A DNA stretch of 64,000 bases from Pythium myriotylum (GCA_023091665.1 JALJCQ010000001.1:2542001-2606000), one strand, 5' to 3'; shown: positions 29,420-40,040, counted from the stretch's first letter. The notes: generated by a model not told the origin, from the letters alone. Made by a program: numbers and translations.

Positions 29420-30076
29420 ATGCTCTCCTTCCGCAAGCTCTGCACGCTCGCTGTCTGCGCCGCCGTCGTGCTCGCCGGCGACTTCGCCAACGCCGCCAAC
29501 CACGAGGGACGCCACCTCCGCGCCGCCATCGCCGAAGTCGGAGAGGTCGAGTCCGCGACCATGGCCAGCGGATCTGGCGACGCTCAGGACAAGCCCAAGC
29601 GCAACAAGGACAAGCGCCGCCGCCCACACGGCAGCTTGGACGGTAGCCACGGCGGTCGTCCTCCGTTCGACGGCAGCTTCGACGGCAGCCGTCCTCACGG
29701 TCGTCGCCCGCACCCTCCTCACGGCAGCTTCGATGGTAGCTTCGATGGCAGCCGCCCTCACGGTCGTCACCCTCACCCCCGTCACGGTAGCTTCGATGGT
29801 AGCTTCGACGGAAGCCGTCCTCACGGTCGTCACCCGCGCCCTCCGCGCGGTAGCTTCGATGGCAGCCGCCCTCACGGTCGTCACCCGCGCCCTCCGCGCG
29901 GTAGCTTCGACGGCAGCTTTGACGGCAGCTTCGACGGCAGCCGCCCTCACGGCCATGGTCGTCGCCCGCCGCGTGGCAGCTTCGATGGCAGCTTCGGCGG
30001 TCGTCCCCACAGCAAGCGCCCCAGCACCAGCGGATCTGTGGATGCACCGGGCACCGTCGTGCCGTCGGAGGCCTAA
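29420..30076 (+). CDS. secreted RxLR-like SFDGS-repeat protein (type B), copy 3
   Basis: 218 aa, the longest type B copy. Same signal peptide and RHLR (31-34) as copies 1 and 2, then more repeat units, including two RPHGRHPRPPRGSFDGS units absent from copy 1. The C-terminus ends VDAPGTVVPSEA, as in copy 1. The 5' half belongs to the inner palindrome; the 3' half and downstream 0.9 kb pair with 18346-19450 (positions sum to 49355). It is therefore the junction between two inverted blocks. Confidence 0.8.
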   Translation: MLSFRKLCTLAVCAAVVLAGDFANAANHEGRHLRAAIAEVGEVESATMASGSGDAQDKPKRNKDKRRRPHGSLDGSHGGRPPFDGSFDGSRPHGRRPHPPHGSFDGSFDGSRPHGRHPHPRHGSFDGSFDGSRPHGRHPRPPRGSFDGSRPHGRHPRPPRGSFDGSFDGSFDGSRPHGHGRRPPRGSFDGSFGGRPHSKRPSTSGSVDAPGTVVPSEA

Positions 30077-30529
30077 GCGTACTCGCGACGCGTTCGTCTT
30101 CTCCTCGTTACTGTAAGATGGCGTACAGCTCGGTTGTTTGAGTGTGTGAACCAATACATGTTATCCTCTTCAGTGATCACCTGTGTGTCTGGCACCTAGT
30201 GTGTGACACTTCAACTTCGCTCTTCAGGTGGTGCCTCGTAATGGAAAGCGACACGCTACTTCTCTCGAGTAAACACGAGCACACATGGCTGAAAGAGACC
30301 CATGGACCCATGGAAAAAGCAAGCGAGGTCAACTCCCCATGCTGATAATCATACTACTAAATTTAGTAGTGAGGTGGCGTCCACATGCGACATGTGTCTG
30401 GTATCGCTGATGGTGATTCGGATGGGGCTGATCTCCAAGCGTGCGACTCCATCGCGACGGCAAATGGTCGAGACACCTCGGCTCACACTCTGGATTTGAC
30501 TCCCACACAGACAAGCGACATCGACAGCT
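30077..30529. other. intergenic, inverted copy of 18826-19278
   Basis: No gene. Nearly identical to the left-hand counterpart with scattered single-base differences. Confidence 0.55.
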
Positions 30530-31009
30530 ATGGTCTCGCTGCGCCGACTCGGCCTTCTCGTCTCCTGCGTTGCCCTCGTGGTCTTCGCCCCCGCCACAGA
30601 CGCCTCCCGCTTGCTTCGATCGATCGCCGAGGATGACGAGCTCGTCGAAGGCTCGTTTGACAGACCCCCTCCACCTCCGTCTGACGGCTCCCTCGACCGA
30701 GAAGGAAGTGGTCACGACGACAGCGACGGGTCCCTTGACGATGGCCCGCCGCCAAGGCCACGCTCGCCGTTCTTCCACGCGCCGTCCGACAGCGTGAGAT
30801 CCTACGAATGGAGAGGTAGTGACGACCACAGTGGCAGCGACGAAGACCACTTCTTGCCACGAAACGGGGATGACTCTCGGCCTTTTGACGACCGCGATGG
30901 CTCGCTGGATGACGGAAGCGACGAGTCCTCGAATGATGGGTATTTGGCTGCTCGCCGTGAGGCCCTGGAAGGTGAACACCCTGACGACCTCGTCGACGGG
31001 AGCAACTAA
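30530..31009 (+). CDS. secreted RxLR-like DGSLD-repeat protein (type A), copy 2
   Basis: 159 aa, nearly identical to copy 1: same signal peptide, R-L-L-R at residues 27-30, EDDELVE acidic run, DGSLD repeats. Visible changes are P to L near the C-terminus and a terminal N instead of K. Its stop lies only 89 bp from the convergent stop of DUF6875-like copy 2. Confidence 0.78.
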   Translation: MVSLRRLGLLVSCVALVVFAPATDASRLLRSIAEDDELVEGSFDRPPPPPSDGSLDREGSGHDDSDGSLDDGPPPRPRSPFFHAPSDSVRSYEWRGSDDHSGSDEDHFLPRNGDDSRPFDDRDGSLDDGSDESSNDGYLAARREALEGEHPDDLVDGSN

Positions 31010-31098
31010 GACAAGCCGAATTGTAATCTCTTTGAATATTATAACAAAGTAATATTAGCGGCTAGATACTGATCATCTCACCGTTGGAAACTCCATCG

Positions 31099-31935
31099 TC
31101 AGCCACAGATTTCGATCATTGCCTGTTTTGCTTCCTCACGGTAGATGGCATTCGACTGGACGTCTGGAATTGTCGATAGATACGCTCTCAAGTACGCAGC
31201 GTCGTGTTTGAGGAAAAGCACGTCAGTGGGGACCATGAAGCGGATCGCGAGTGCAGGGATGGGGGTTTGCAGGGGGCAGAAGTCTGGATTCCAGAGCCCA
31301 GGTGTTTTGTTCAGACGGTGGAACTCGCCGATCATCATACCACACTCGGTGAACTCGGCCTTTAAGCGACGCTGAACCGAATCGATCAAACACGGTGCGT
31401 CAGCATCCGAGATGTCCGGGAATCCGACGACGATCGCTTTGTAGAGTTTGAGGCGTCCATTCACGGGAGCTAATTGTAGAAACCGATCACGCAAGCCACG
31501 CATGAGCCGCATCATCTCTTCGACGTAGGCTTCAGCGTTCACTTGCGGTGTTCGCAGCATCCCAACAAGTAGCGTTTGCTTCTTCAACGATAGAGGTACA
31601 AACGGACAAACGGGTCCTGCCCGACCAACGTCGTCGTGGGGTTTCGCGAGAAAGCCTTCGAGATACGAGAGCAAAGCCATGTAGTGTGAACAGCTTCGAG
31701 GCGCACCTTCGCATTCTGGTCGACCGCATGAGAGAGCTCGCTGTTTGATCTCGGGGGTCGTGAAAAGCTTGACTAGATGTGTCTCCTCTTCTTCTTCTTG
31801 CTCCAACTTTGAAGGGCTAGACGCTGATCTCACTGGCAACCACGAGAGGATGAAGGCGACGCCAGCCAAGCACACGATGAGCAGAGCTGCGAGTGCGGCG
31901 TGATCGACGGCAGGCACTGGGAGGTAGATTTGCAT
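31099..31935 (-). CDS. membrane-anchored DUF6875-like protein, copy 2
   Basis: 278 aa, close to copy 1 (16959-17801). It has the same transmembrane N-terminus with a few substitutions (LPVPAVDHAALAALLIV), the CPFVP block, LIDSVQRRLKAEF and AIRFMVPTDVLFL. The C-terminus differs (EEAKQAMIEICG). Similarity to copy 1 ends about 4 bp before the ATG, so this is where the outer inverted duplication stops. Both reading frames are intact; whether both are expressed cannot be told. Confidence 0.75.
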   Translation of the reverse strand: MQIYLPVPAVDHAALAALLIVCLAGVAFILSWLPVRSASSPSKLEQEEEEETHLVKLFTTPEIKQRALSCGRPECEGAPRSCSHYMALLSYLEGFLAKPHDDVGRAGPVCPFVPLSLKKQTLLVGMLRTPQVNAEAYVEEMMRLMRGLRDRFLQLAPVNGRLKLYKAIVVGFPDISDADAPCLIDSVQRRLKAEFTECGMMIGEFHRLNKTPGLWNPDFCPLQTPIPALAIRFMVPTDVLFLKHDAAYLRAYLSTIPDVQSNAIYREEAKQAMIEICG

Positions 31936-32520
31936 TGCGGCTCAAGATGTCGAATAGGGCCCAGTACTCCCGGCTCTCGTGTGTGATCTCGGGTAAGAAG
32001 ACGACCAACCAATCAGCACTGAGACGCAGAATTTCGTGGTTCGTCGCTCGTGTTCGCCGTGCGACGGGAATGGGACAAGGACTCCTCGTCCTCGTTGTGG
32101 ACGATTACCGGTGGCCAATACCTGTTCAATTCGATATGGATACATTTCGAACACTTTCGGTTCCATAGACTCTGACAATTGGTTGAAATTCGATTCGTTC
32201 TATTTTATCCAATGGAATCCATATCTCACCCACACCCCAATCCTCATCCTTCCGTCATCCGTCGCGTTCATACACTTCCTCCCGTCATCGTCGCCGTCCT
32301 TACCGCCGCGCGTGAATGCGGAGGCCGCCGCCGCACGCCGCCACCACGCGTTCGCTCTGCCGTAGCGCGCTTCAGTGGCCGGGATCGGTCTGCCCGCCCT
32401 CGTTGCCGGACTTGGTGGTGGCTTGCTCATCAAATCCTTTTCGACCAATCAGAAGCCTCGGCAGGTGTTTCCACTGACCCGGAGATCAGTTGCGAATCGA
32501 CCCGAAGCCACGCACGCGCC
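31936..32520. other. intergenic, divergent promoters
   Basis: Lies between DUF6875 copy 2 (minus) and the PLP decarboxylase (plus). The frame upstream of 32521 is open but reads like non-coding sequence. No gene or repeat is seen. Confidence 0.5.
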
Positions 32521-34179
32521 ATGAGCTCCTCCTCCTCGTCTTCCTCGTCCTCCTCGTCGTCGTCGCTACTCGCGTCGTCGGCCGTCTTCGCGTCAGGCCT
32601 CGTGGGCGGCGCCGCGCTCTACGCCGCCTACGAGCGCCGCCGCCGCCGCCAGGCGCTCGCGTCCACCAAGCCGCCCAACCCCATGGACCCGACCACGATG
32701 CACGACTCGGCCGCCGGGCTCGTGGACCTCATCGTCAAGTACCAGCAGACGCTGCATCGCCGCGACGACGGCCCCGGCAAGTACGCCATCCGAAGCCAGA
32801 TCAAGCCGGGCAGCATCGTCGCGCAGCTCCCGTCGACTTGCCCCGAGGATCCCGAGTCCTACGAAGCCATCTTCAAAGACACCGAGGATATCATCCTGCC
32901 GGGTCTGACCCACTGGTCGTCGCCCAACTTCTTTGCCTACTTCAAGACGTTCGGTAGCGAGCCAAGCGCGCTAGCTGATATGCTTTGCGCGTCGCTGAAC
33001 GTCGTCGGCTTCTCGTGGGTCGCTGCGCCGGCGGCGACGGAGCTCGAGATCGCCATGTGCGATTGGATGGCCAAGCTGCTTAACCTGCCGGAAACGTTTT
33101 TGTCAACCTCGCCTGGTGGCGGCGTGATCCAAGGCACGGCGAGCGACTCTTTGCTGTGCGCAATGATCGCGGCTCGTAACCGTGCGCTTGAAGGTTTAAA
33201 GGGCAACGAGCGCGTGGAAAAGGCCTCGCGTCTCGTCGTGTACGTTTCAGACCAGACCCACTCGATCGGTGCCAAGGGGTGCCTCGTCTTGGATCTTCCT
33301 CACTTGCGTGTGATCAAGACACGCCGCGGTGTGGCTGATAAAGACAACTTCGGACTTCACCCTGACGATCTTGCAGAGGCCATGGCCAAGGATGTGGCAG
33401 CTGGACTCGTGCCGTTCATCTTCATCCCAACGGTCGGAACGACGTCGACGACGGCGATTGATCCAGTCCCAGCGCTCGTCCAAGTGGCTCGCGCGCAGAA
33501 AGAGCCCGTTTGGATTCACGTGGATGGCGCATACGGTGGGGCCGCCGCCGTTTGCCCCGAGTACCGCAACTGGATTGACGGCCTCGAGGACGTCGACTCA
33601 TTCTGCATCAATCCGCACAAGTGGCTCATGATCCCGAGCGACTGCAGTCTTCTTTGGGTCCGCGACCGCCGCCCATTGATCCAGGCGCTCGCGCTCGACC
33701 CTGAGTACTTGAAGAACGACTTTATGTCGCAAGTCCAGTACAAAGACTGGCAAGTGCCGCTCGGTCGCCGCTTCCGCTCGCTCAAGCTCTGGTACACGAT
33801 GCGTCGCTTTGGCGCCACGGGTCTCCGCACCCACATCCGTCGCGCCATCGATTTCGCGAAGCGCGCCGAGCGACTGCTGCTTGAGGACGGACGTTTCAAG
33901 ATCTTCACGCCTGTCCGCATGGCGCTCGTGTGCTTCCACGTTTCGTTTGGCGGTGCCGAACTCAACGAGGCGCTCATGCGCAAGGTCAACGATGAAGGGA
34001 AGATCTTTCTTACGCACTCGGTCGTCGACGGCGTCTACTTCCTGCGCCTCTCGTTCGGCGGTCTCGAGGCTGACCAGTGGCACGTGGACCACGCAGTCAA
34101 GGTGCTAGCAGATGCCCTGACGGAGATTGTCTCGAGTGACGCCAAGTGGAGAGCTACGAACGGCAAGGCACTCCACTAG
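32521..34179 (+). CDS. group II PLP-dependent amino acid decarboxylase
   Basis: 552 aa, single exon. It probably decarboxylates an aromatic L-amino acid (tyrosine, DOPA or tryptophan type) or a related substrate with pyridoxal phosphate. After a poly-Ser start comes a hydrophobic segment (LLASSAVFASGLVGGAALYAAY) and an RRRRR stop-transfer, suggesting a membrane anchor that typical soluble family members lack. Family landmarks: GLTHWSSPNFFAYF, TSPGGGVIQGTASDSLL, HVDGAYGGAA (PLP-contacting Asp) and NPHKWL with the Schiff-base Lys at about residue 367. The C-terminal RLSFGG segment is present. The ATG at 32521 is chosen because upstream codons lack family similarity. Confidence 0.92.
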   Translation: MSSSSSSSSSSSSSSLLASSAVFASGLVGGAALYAAYERRRRRQALASTKPPNPMDPTTMHDSAAGLVDLIVKYQQTLHRRDDGPGKYAIRSQIKPGSIVAQLPSTCPEDPESYEAIFKDTEDIILPGLTHWSSPNFFAYFKTFGSEPSALADMLCASLNVVGFSWVAAPAATELEIAMCDWMAKLLNLPETFLSTSPGGGVIQGTASDSLLCAMIAARNRALEGLKGNERVEKASRLVVYVSDQTHSIGAKGCLVLDLPHLRVIKTRRGVADKDNFGLHPDDLAEAMAKDVAAGLVPFIFIPTVGTTSTTAIDPVPALVQVARAQKEPVWIHVDGAYGGAAAVCPEYRNWIDGLEDVDSFCINPHKWLMIPSDCSLLWVRDRRPLIQALALDPEYLKNDFMSQVQYKDWQVPLGRRFRSLKLWYTMRRFGATGLRTHIRRAIDFAKRAERLLLEDGRFKIFTPVRMALVCFHVSFGGAELNEALMRKVNDEGKIFLTHSVVDGVYFLRLSFGGLEADQWHVDHAVKVLADALTEIVSSDAKWRATNGKALH

Positions 34180-34354
34180 TCGGAGTAGATGACCTGTCGT
34201 GGCGATATTCGTAGAGACCTGGGCTTGAACTAGTCTGTAGGTTATGCAAACTCAGCGTTGTCACCGAATCATCTCAATGATCTCTTGTTTCCCCAAAACC
34301 AGTGTTTGACCTTTAATATCCCCACGCGACGCTTCGTCACTAGATATAACATCG

Positions 34355-35613
34355 ATGGACCTCATCCATTCCACGTTCCAGGCCTCGTTTAATGCGCGCA
34401 TTGAACGGCTCGCAGAACAGGAAGCCAATGAACTGCGAACTGTACGCCATACTAGCGACGTGGATGTCTCTTTCCAACTCATTGAGCTAAAGTAACAGAT
34501 CTTCCGGTTCTTCGACACCGACGACGATGGAGCGGTGACGGCAGACCAGGTTCTACGCATATTTGGGCTGGTAAAAAAAAATCACACAATTGTATTTGAA
34601 GCAAGGCGTCTAACGAGAGTGCGCACAGCTTGGTCTTGAGATCAATCCAGCCTACGTGCGCGATTTGGAGGTGGTCTATCTCGCAGGTAAGCCTTATCAC
34701 TGAACATCCACAAAGGCGAACTCTGATCGACCGAAAATATTAGAATTTCTCAAGATCGTCGACAGCCACATTCCCGTCAAGGAACAGCCCCTCACAGTTG
34801 ATCAAGCGGCGGCTCCTGTATCAAACGAGTCAACGGTTGGCGCGCTGTTGGCGCCCGGCTCGACGCCCAGCGGCTCGTCTCCAGAGGTCCCTGCCGTGCT
34901 TGGCGAGGAAGCACGGGACAGAGCTGACGCCCAGTTGTGGGAGGAAGAGTGGCGTGCGTTGGACACATACCGCCGAGGCTACGTCACCCACGACGAGCTT
35001 TGCTTCTTCCTCAAGAGCTGCTTCTCCCCGTTTCCGGTGCATGACCTCGACCGATTCCTCGAGTTATATGCTGACCCGAGGTTCGTTCCAAGTCATGCTC
35101 GCCGGGAAACGATCTGCTGACCACAATTCCATCGCACTTGACTGCAGTGCGCCGGAGGATTCGATTCTGCTGACTAAGGCCTCGTTTCTACGATTTCGAC
35201 GCGACTACACTGCTCGCGCGCGTGCACAGTCGGAGCATTCTTCAGACGAGGAGGACGACGAGGGTGAGGGCGACGTCCCAATGCCCGAGCAGACAGCGCG
35301 AGCAGGAGACGGAGAAGGAGAAAGTCCACCTGCGCCGGAGTCGGATGGGAAGAAGCGCCGTGCGACGCGGTCCAGTTCGATCGCCGTCGGCGGCGAGGCT
35401 TCCGCGGCCGAGGCCGACGTGGAGGGCATCGTCATCGATCCGAACGTCGTCGAGGACGAGTTCGCGGACGAGGAGGACGAGGACGAGGAAGCAGACGACG
35501 ACGACGACGCCGCGGAAGTCGATGACGACGAGCAGAGCAGCGCCGCTGGCCACAGCCGCGGCAGCCTCGTCGCCGAGGAAGACGTCGCGCACGACGCCAT
35601 CAATACAGTGTAA
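34355..35613 (+). CDS. EF-hand protein with acidic C-terminal tail
   Basis: Five exons inferred: 34355-34441, 34499-34570, 34629-34686, 34744-35080 and 35148-35613; introns of 57-67 nt, all GT-AG with consistent phases; product 339 aa. Residues ~30-45 contain an EF-hand loop (FFDTDDDGAVTADQV) with canonical Asp positions, and a partner half (VRDLEVVYLAEFLKIVD) follows. A second, degenerate pair occurs around WRALDTYRRGYVTHDELCFFLKS. The last ~140 residues are Asp/Glu-rich with few hydrophobics. It is likely a calcium-responsive regulator of centrin/calmodulin-like descent; partner unknown. Intron 1 would introduce an in-frame TAA if retained. Confidence 0.78.
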
Positions 35614-35767
35614 AGTGTAGCTTTGTGAGCGAGTCCCTCGCTCGAGTGCCAGGTCACTCTTGGTGCTTTCTGGGATTTTGCTCGGTGGCATCGGGTTTGA
35701 GAGGCCCTGCAGCATGTGATGTCGATCCGCGTCCCCAGCCCGTCCAGTCCGCACTGAGGAAACCGCC

Positions 35768-38700
35768 ATGGACCGCGACTTCGGCTTCGACGCGCTGCAC
35801 TCGCAGGCCTTCCAGACGCAGGCCTCGCAGGCCACGTACGCGTTCGTGGACCCCTCGGGCGACGACGACCTCGCGACGCAGCCCCACGGCGCCGCGAGCC
35901 AGCCCTACGAGTTCTACGACCAGTACGAGCTCGCCGACGACAAGGACCACCACGCGTTCCACGAGAGCGACTTCGCGCCCCTCCACCACCACCACCACCA
36001 TCATCATGACGCCAAGACCAGCGCGCTCGTCGGCGACTTCGGCAGCCTCACGTTCGACGACGCCGGCGACGACGACCAGCTCGACTACACGGCGCGCGAG
36101 CTCCCGGCCCACGCGTGCGCCTACTGCGGCCTCCACGACCCGGCCTCGGTCGTCAAGTGCGTCGCGACCGACAAGTGGTTCTGCAACTCGCGCGGCAACA
36201 CGTCCGGCTCCCACATCATCCAGCACCTCGTGCGCTCCAAGAACAAGGAAGTGTCGCTCCACCCCGAGTCGCCGCTCGGCGAGACGGTGCTCGAGTGCTA
36301 CAACTGCGGATGCCGCAACGCCTTCCTGCTCGGCTTCATCCCGGCCAAGCAGGACTCGGTCGTCGTGCTGCTCTGCCGCGACCCGTGTCTCCAGATGAAC
36401 GCGCTCAAGGACATGAGCTGGGACATGTCCCAGTGGCTCCCGCTGATCGAGGACCGCGCGTTCCTGCCGTGGCTCGTCAAAGTGCCTTCCGAGCACGAGC
36501 AGCTGCGCTCGCGACAAATCACGTCCAGCCAGATCGCCAAGCTCGAGGAGCTGTGGCGCGACAACCCGCTCGCGACCGTTGAAGATCTCGACCGCCCGGG
36601 CGTCGATGATGAGCCGGCCTCGGTCGAGATCAAGTACGACGATGGCTACCAGTACCAGAACATCTTTGGTCCGCTGGTCAAGATGGAAGCTGATTACGAC
36701 AAGAAGATGAAAGAGGCTCAAACGCAGGATAACGTCAGCGTGCGCTGGGACATTGGTCTCAACAAGAAGCGCAACGGCACGTTCTCCAGCAATCGCCCCG
36801 ACTCGGACCTTCGCCTTGTGCCTGGCGACGAGATCCGCATGCGTCTCGGCCCGAGCGCGGCTATGATCTACGGTCGTGAGTGGGAAGGCTCGGGACATGT
36901 GCTCCGCATTGACGAGTCGACCGTCACGCTAGAGATGCGCAGCAACAATGTCCCCGTCGAGATTACGGACGGCTACTTGATTGACTTCGTGTGGAAGGCT
37001 ACTTCGTTCGATCGCATGCAGGCAGCGTTGAAGACGTTCGCCGTGGACGACACGTCGTTGACGGGTTATCTCTACCACAAGATCCTCGGTCACGACGTCG
37101 ATATGCAGGCGCTGCGACTTCCACGTTCGCTAAATGTTCGCGTCTCTGCCCCCGGTCTTCCGGAGCTTAACCCTCCTCAAATGGAGGCAGTCAAGGGTGT
37201 CCTCTCACAGCCACTCAGTCTCATTCAGGGCCCTCCGGGTACGGGTAAGACTGTGACGTCGGCGAGCATTGTGTATCATATGGCGAAGCAGAACATGGGC
37301 CAAGTTCTCGTCACCGCACCAAGTAACATTGCAGTCGATCACCTTACGGCGAAGATCAGTGCAACCGGTTTGAAGGTCGTGCGTCTCGCTGCAAAGAGCC
37401 GAGAGGCTGTCGCCTCGTCGGTCGAGCACCTGACTCTGCATGCTATGGTCAAGTCCCTCGACAGCCCAGATAAGGCAGACCTTCGCAAGCTCATGCAGCT
37501 CAAGGACGATCAGGGCGAGTTGTCGTCACAAGATGAGAAGCGTTTCAAGTCGTTGAAACGTTCAGCCGAGCGCGAAATCCTTCAGGCTGCAGATGTCATT
37601 TGTACGACTTGTGTTGGAGCGGGTGACCCGCGCCTCTCGAACTTTCGTTTCCGCCAGGTCTTGATCGATGAAGCAACCCAAGCGACTGAACCCGAGTGCC
37701 TGATTCCGATTGTGCAAGGTGCGAAGCACGTTGTGATGGTCGGCGATCACTGCCAGTTGGGGCCTGTAGTCATGAACAAGAAAGCAGCGCAGGCTGGCTT
37801 GAACCAGTCACTGTTTGATCGCCTTCTGAAGCTTGACATCCGCCCGTTCCGCCTTCGCGTTCAGTACCGAATGCATCCGTGTTTGTCGGAGTTTCCGTCC
37901 AACACTTTCTACGAGGGGGAGCTTCAGAACGGTGTTGCTACCAGTGATCGTGTCTTGCGCAATGTCGATTTCCCTTGGCCGAACCCGAACAAGCCGAACT
38001 TCTTCTACATCTGCCTTGGTGCAGAAGAAATCAGCTCTTCGGGCACGAGTTATCTCAACCGCACGGAGGCTAGCAACGTCGAGAAGATTGTCACACACTT
38101 CCTCAAGGCTGGTGTATTGCCCAGCCAGATCGGTGTTATCACACCGTACGAAGGTCAACGCGCGTATGTGGTCAACTACATGCAGCGCAACGGTTCGATG
38201 CGTTCGCAGCTATATAAGGACGTTGAGGTGGCGAGCGTGGATTCGTTCCAGGGCCGGGAGAAGGATATCATCATCTTGTCGTGTGTGCGTTCGAATGAGA
38301 ATCAAGGCATCGGCTTCCTCTCGGACCGTCGCCGCTTGAACGTCGCTCTGACGCGTGCGAAGTATGGTGTGATCGTGCTGGGCAACCCGCGCGTGCTTGC
38401 CAAGCAAGAGCTGTGGAACTCGCTCTTGAACCACTACCGTGACCACCAGCTCGTCGTCGAAGGTCCGCTGAACAACCTCCAACCTTCGTTCATGCAGTTC
38501 CCGAAGCCAAAGTCCTCCAACCGCGAGAGTCGATCGGGTTTCACCCGCCGCCGAGACACCCCGCTGCCTCCTCTGGATTCGCGCTTCGACCCTCGCTACG
38601 ATCAGGTCAACGGAGGAACTTCTTACCCAGGAGGTGCAGGATACCCGCCACCGGCTCCCCAGCGTGGATACGCGGCTAGTCAGCAAGGTGGTGGTGCTCG

Positions 38701-38926
38701 CCGTGGCTACTTGAACAGCGGGCTCGGTCCATTGACGCAAGATGGAATGACCCAAGGATCGGCTGGGCTCGATGGGCCATTCACGCAGGTGGCGCAGACG
38801 CAGTCGTTCAGCCAGATGTCGACTGCAGACAAGTTCATGATGTCCCAGGATTTCGGGTACGACCACGACTTCAAGTCGCAGAGCGTCCCGATGTCGCAGG
38901 ACACTCGCCAGAATGATTTCTACTGA
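35768..38926 (+). CDS. UPF1: UPF1 RNA helicase (nonsense-mediated decay)
   Basis: 1052 aa, intronless. ATP-dependent superfamily 1 RNA helicase acting in cytoplasmic nonsense-mediated mRNA decay. An Asp/His-rich N-terminus with a His run (around residue 77) precedes the Cys/His zinc-binding CH domain (CAYCGLHDP to CYNCGCRN and CRDPC), which binds UPF2. The helicase core has Walker A GPPGTGKT at about residue 488, Walker B DEATQA, QYRMHP and [10 protein letters not shown] motifs, and VALTRAKYG near the end. The C-terminal ~180 residues are disordered and carry many SQ/TQ dipeptides ([20 protein letters not shown]), the PI3K-like-kinase sites whose phosphorylation drives decay in other eukaryotes. 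Confidence 0.97.
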   Translation: MDRDFGFDALHSQAFQTQASQATYAFVDPSGDDDLATQPHGAASQPYEFYDQYELADDKDHHAFHESDFAPLHHHHHHHHDAKTSALVGDFGSLTFDDAGDDDQLDYTARELPAHACAYCGLHDPASVVKCVATDKWFCNSRGNTSGSHIIQHLVRSKNKEVSLHPESPLGETVLECYNCGCRNAFLLGFIPAKQDSVVVLLCRDPCLQMNALKDMSWDMSQWLPLIEDRAFLPWLVKVPSEHEQLRSRQITSSQIAKLEELWRDNPLATVEDLDRPGVDDEPASVEIKYDDGYQYQNIFGPLVKMEADYDKKMKEAQTQDNVSVRWDIGLNKKRNGTFSSNRPDSDLRLVPGDEIRMRLGPSAAMIYGREWEGSGHVLRIDESTVTLEMRSNNVPVEITDGYLIDFVWKATSFDRMQAALKTFAVDDTSLTGYLYHKILGHDVDMQALRLPRSLNVRVSAPGLPELNPPQMEAVKGVLSQPLSLIQGPPGTGKTVTSASIVYHMAKQNMGQVLVTAPSNIAVDHLTAKISATGLKVVRLAAKSREAVASSVEHLTLHAMVKSLDSPDKADLRKLMQLKDDQGELSSQDEKRFKSLKRSAEREILQAADVICTTCVGAGDPRLSNFRFRQVLIDEATQATEPECLIPIVQGAKHVVMVGDHCQLGPVVMNKKAAQAGLNQSLFDRLLKLDIRPFRLRVQYRMHPCLSEFPSNTFYEGELQNGVATSDRVLRNVDFPWPNPNKPNFFYICLGAEEISSSGTSYLNRTEASNVEKIVTHFLKAGVLPSQIGVITPYEGQRAYVVNYMQRNGSMRSQLYKDVEVASVDSFQGREKDIIILSCVRSNENQGIGFLSDRRRLNVALTRAKYGVIVLGNPRVLAKQELWNSLLNHYRDHQLVVEGPLNNLQPSFMQFPKPKSSNRESRSGFTRRRDTPLPPLDSRFDPRYDQVNGGTSYPGGAGYPPPAPQRGYAASQQGGGARRGYLNSGLGPLTQDGMTQGSAGLDGPFTQVAQTQSFSQMSTADKFMMSQDFGYDHDFKSQSVPMSQDTRQNDFY

Positions 38927-39653
38927 TCGCGACCAGCATGATCATCGCTGACCACGTTAGTGATGAAATGCTGGACGCAGTGCATGGAAGGACTCGCCGA
39001 GCGGACTTTTGGTCCGCAAGCTGTTTTCTTCGACAACTCTCGAGGTCGTTGATGAGATTGGCAGGGCAGGTGTGTTCGTCGATCCCGGCCCCCATGAGCT
39101 TCGACTCCGTCAGTGCTGTTGGGTTGGGCCTCTGAACGGATTGACAGCTCGCTTGCGCGGATCTTCGCGGCTGTCCGATTCATCTCCGTCGTGTTGCGGC
39201 ATATCCAGCGTAGAGAGAGCAAGAGACGTGGTTTTGCTAGCTGCACCAATTTACGAGAAGGTTTGATTGTTTTTTTTCATGTGTTGAGATCTCAGTTTCT
39301 GATTTCACACGTCACATATCGGTCTACAGGACGACTTCCAGGATCTAGAATCTCGAACTCGGGATATGCGACAGGTCCCTTCCATACTTTGTTCAAGTCG
39401 TGCGTTTTCCCTCGCTTCTGTGACTGGGTTGCAGCTGAAAATTTTTCTCCATTAGACTCGGCGTCAGCAACATCTCCCGTCAGTTCACGTAGTCAATACG
39501 CCCCCAAACCCTCCGTAATCCTGTTTTTCTCACGGTTTCAATCCCAAACCTCGAAATTTCTCGACTCTAAACTGGAATCTGGAAGTCAGCGCGTATGACA
39601 CTCGAGGAGGGTTCTCGTGAGCAGGTCTTTCTCACAATCCGAAGAACACCACC
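38927..39653. other. intergenic downstream of UPF1
   Basis: 3' flank of UPF1 and upstream region of the zinc-ribbon gene. No reading frame with family similarity was found. Confidence 0.5.
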
Positions 39654-40040
39654 ATGAGCAAGCCCCAGGACCAGGCCCAGCAGAACAAGGCGCTCTACCC
39701 AGCGCAGCAGTACCAGCAGCAGCAGCAGGCGCCGCAGGCGTACCCCGTGGCCACGCCGGCCGAAGACGAGCGCCTCGCGCGCCAGCTGCAGGCCCAGTAC
39801 GACCGCGAGGCCTACGCCGTGCCCGTGATCGCGCAGCCGGCGCTGCCGCCCATGGACATCCCGTTCAACTGCGGCCACTGCGGCATGCCGCACCTCGTGC
39901 GCCACGTGACCAACAACACGGCGTTCCAGTGCACACGCTGCGGCCGACAGAACCAGATCGTCATCGAGAATAGCCGCCCCGTGGTGATTGTCCGCCGAGC
40001 CTCGTGGGTGCCGATCCCGATCTTCTGCAACATCCAGTAA
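39654..40040 (+). CDS. small zinc-ribbon protein
   Basis: 128 aa, family not recognised. The N-terminal third is Gln/Ala/Pro-rich (YPAQQYQQQQQAPQAYP). The C-terminal half has two CxxC pairs (CGHCGMPH and CTRCGRQN) about 20 residues apart, a zinc-ribbon arrangement, then a hydrophobic end (VVIVRRASWVPIPIF). The layout resembles short LSD1- or LITAF-like zinc-binding proteins, but neither signature is complete. A role in membrane-associated or transcriptional regulation would be guesswork. Confidence 0.7.
   Translation: MSKPQDQAQQNKALYPAQQYQQQQQAPQAYPVATPAEDERLARQLQAQYDREAYAVPVIAQPALPPMDIPFNCGHCGMPHLVRHVTNNTAFQCTRCGRQNQIVIENSRPVVIVRRASWVPIPIFCNIQ

Larger units (their letters stand above)
26752..29823. 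repeat. inner palindrome, right arm (3072 bp)
   Basis: Reverse complement of 23179-26250. It carries type C copy 2 and the 5' half of type B copy 3. Pairing stops at 29824 in the SFDGS repeats, where the right arm continues as type B and the left as type C. Confidence 0.9.
29905..31009. repeat. outer inverted repeat, right copy (type B 3' end and type A)
   Basis: Pairs with about 18346-19450 on an axis where positions sum to 49355. A few substitutions are visible, for example the last residue of type A, so this block is slightly more diverged than the inner palindrome. Confidence 0.8.

Noticed and set aside
35654..36898. 414-codon minus-strand frame opposite UPF1
   Set aside because: It mirrors GC-rich third positions of the UPF1 gene; it is Arg/Leu/Val-rich with no domain, and UPF1 on the other strand is certain.
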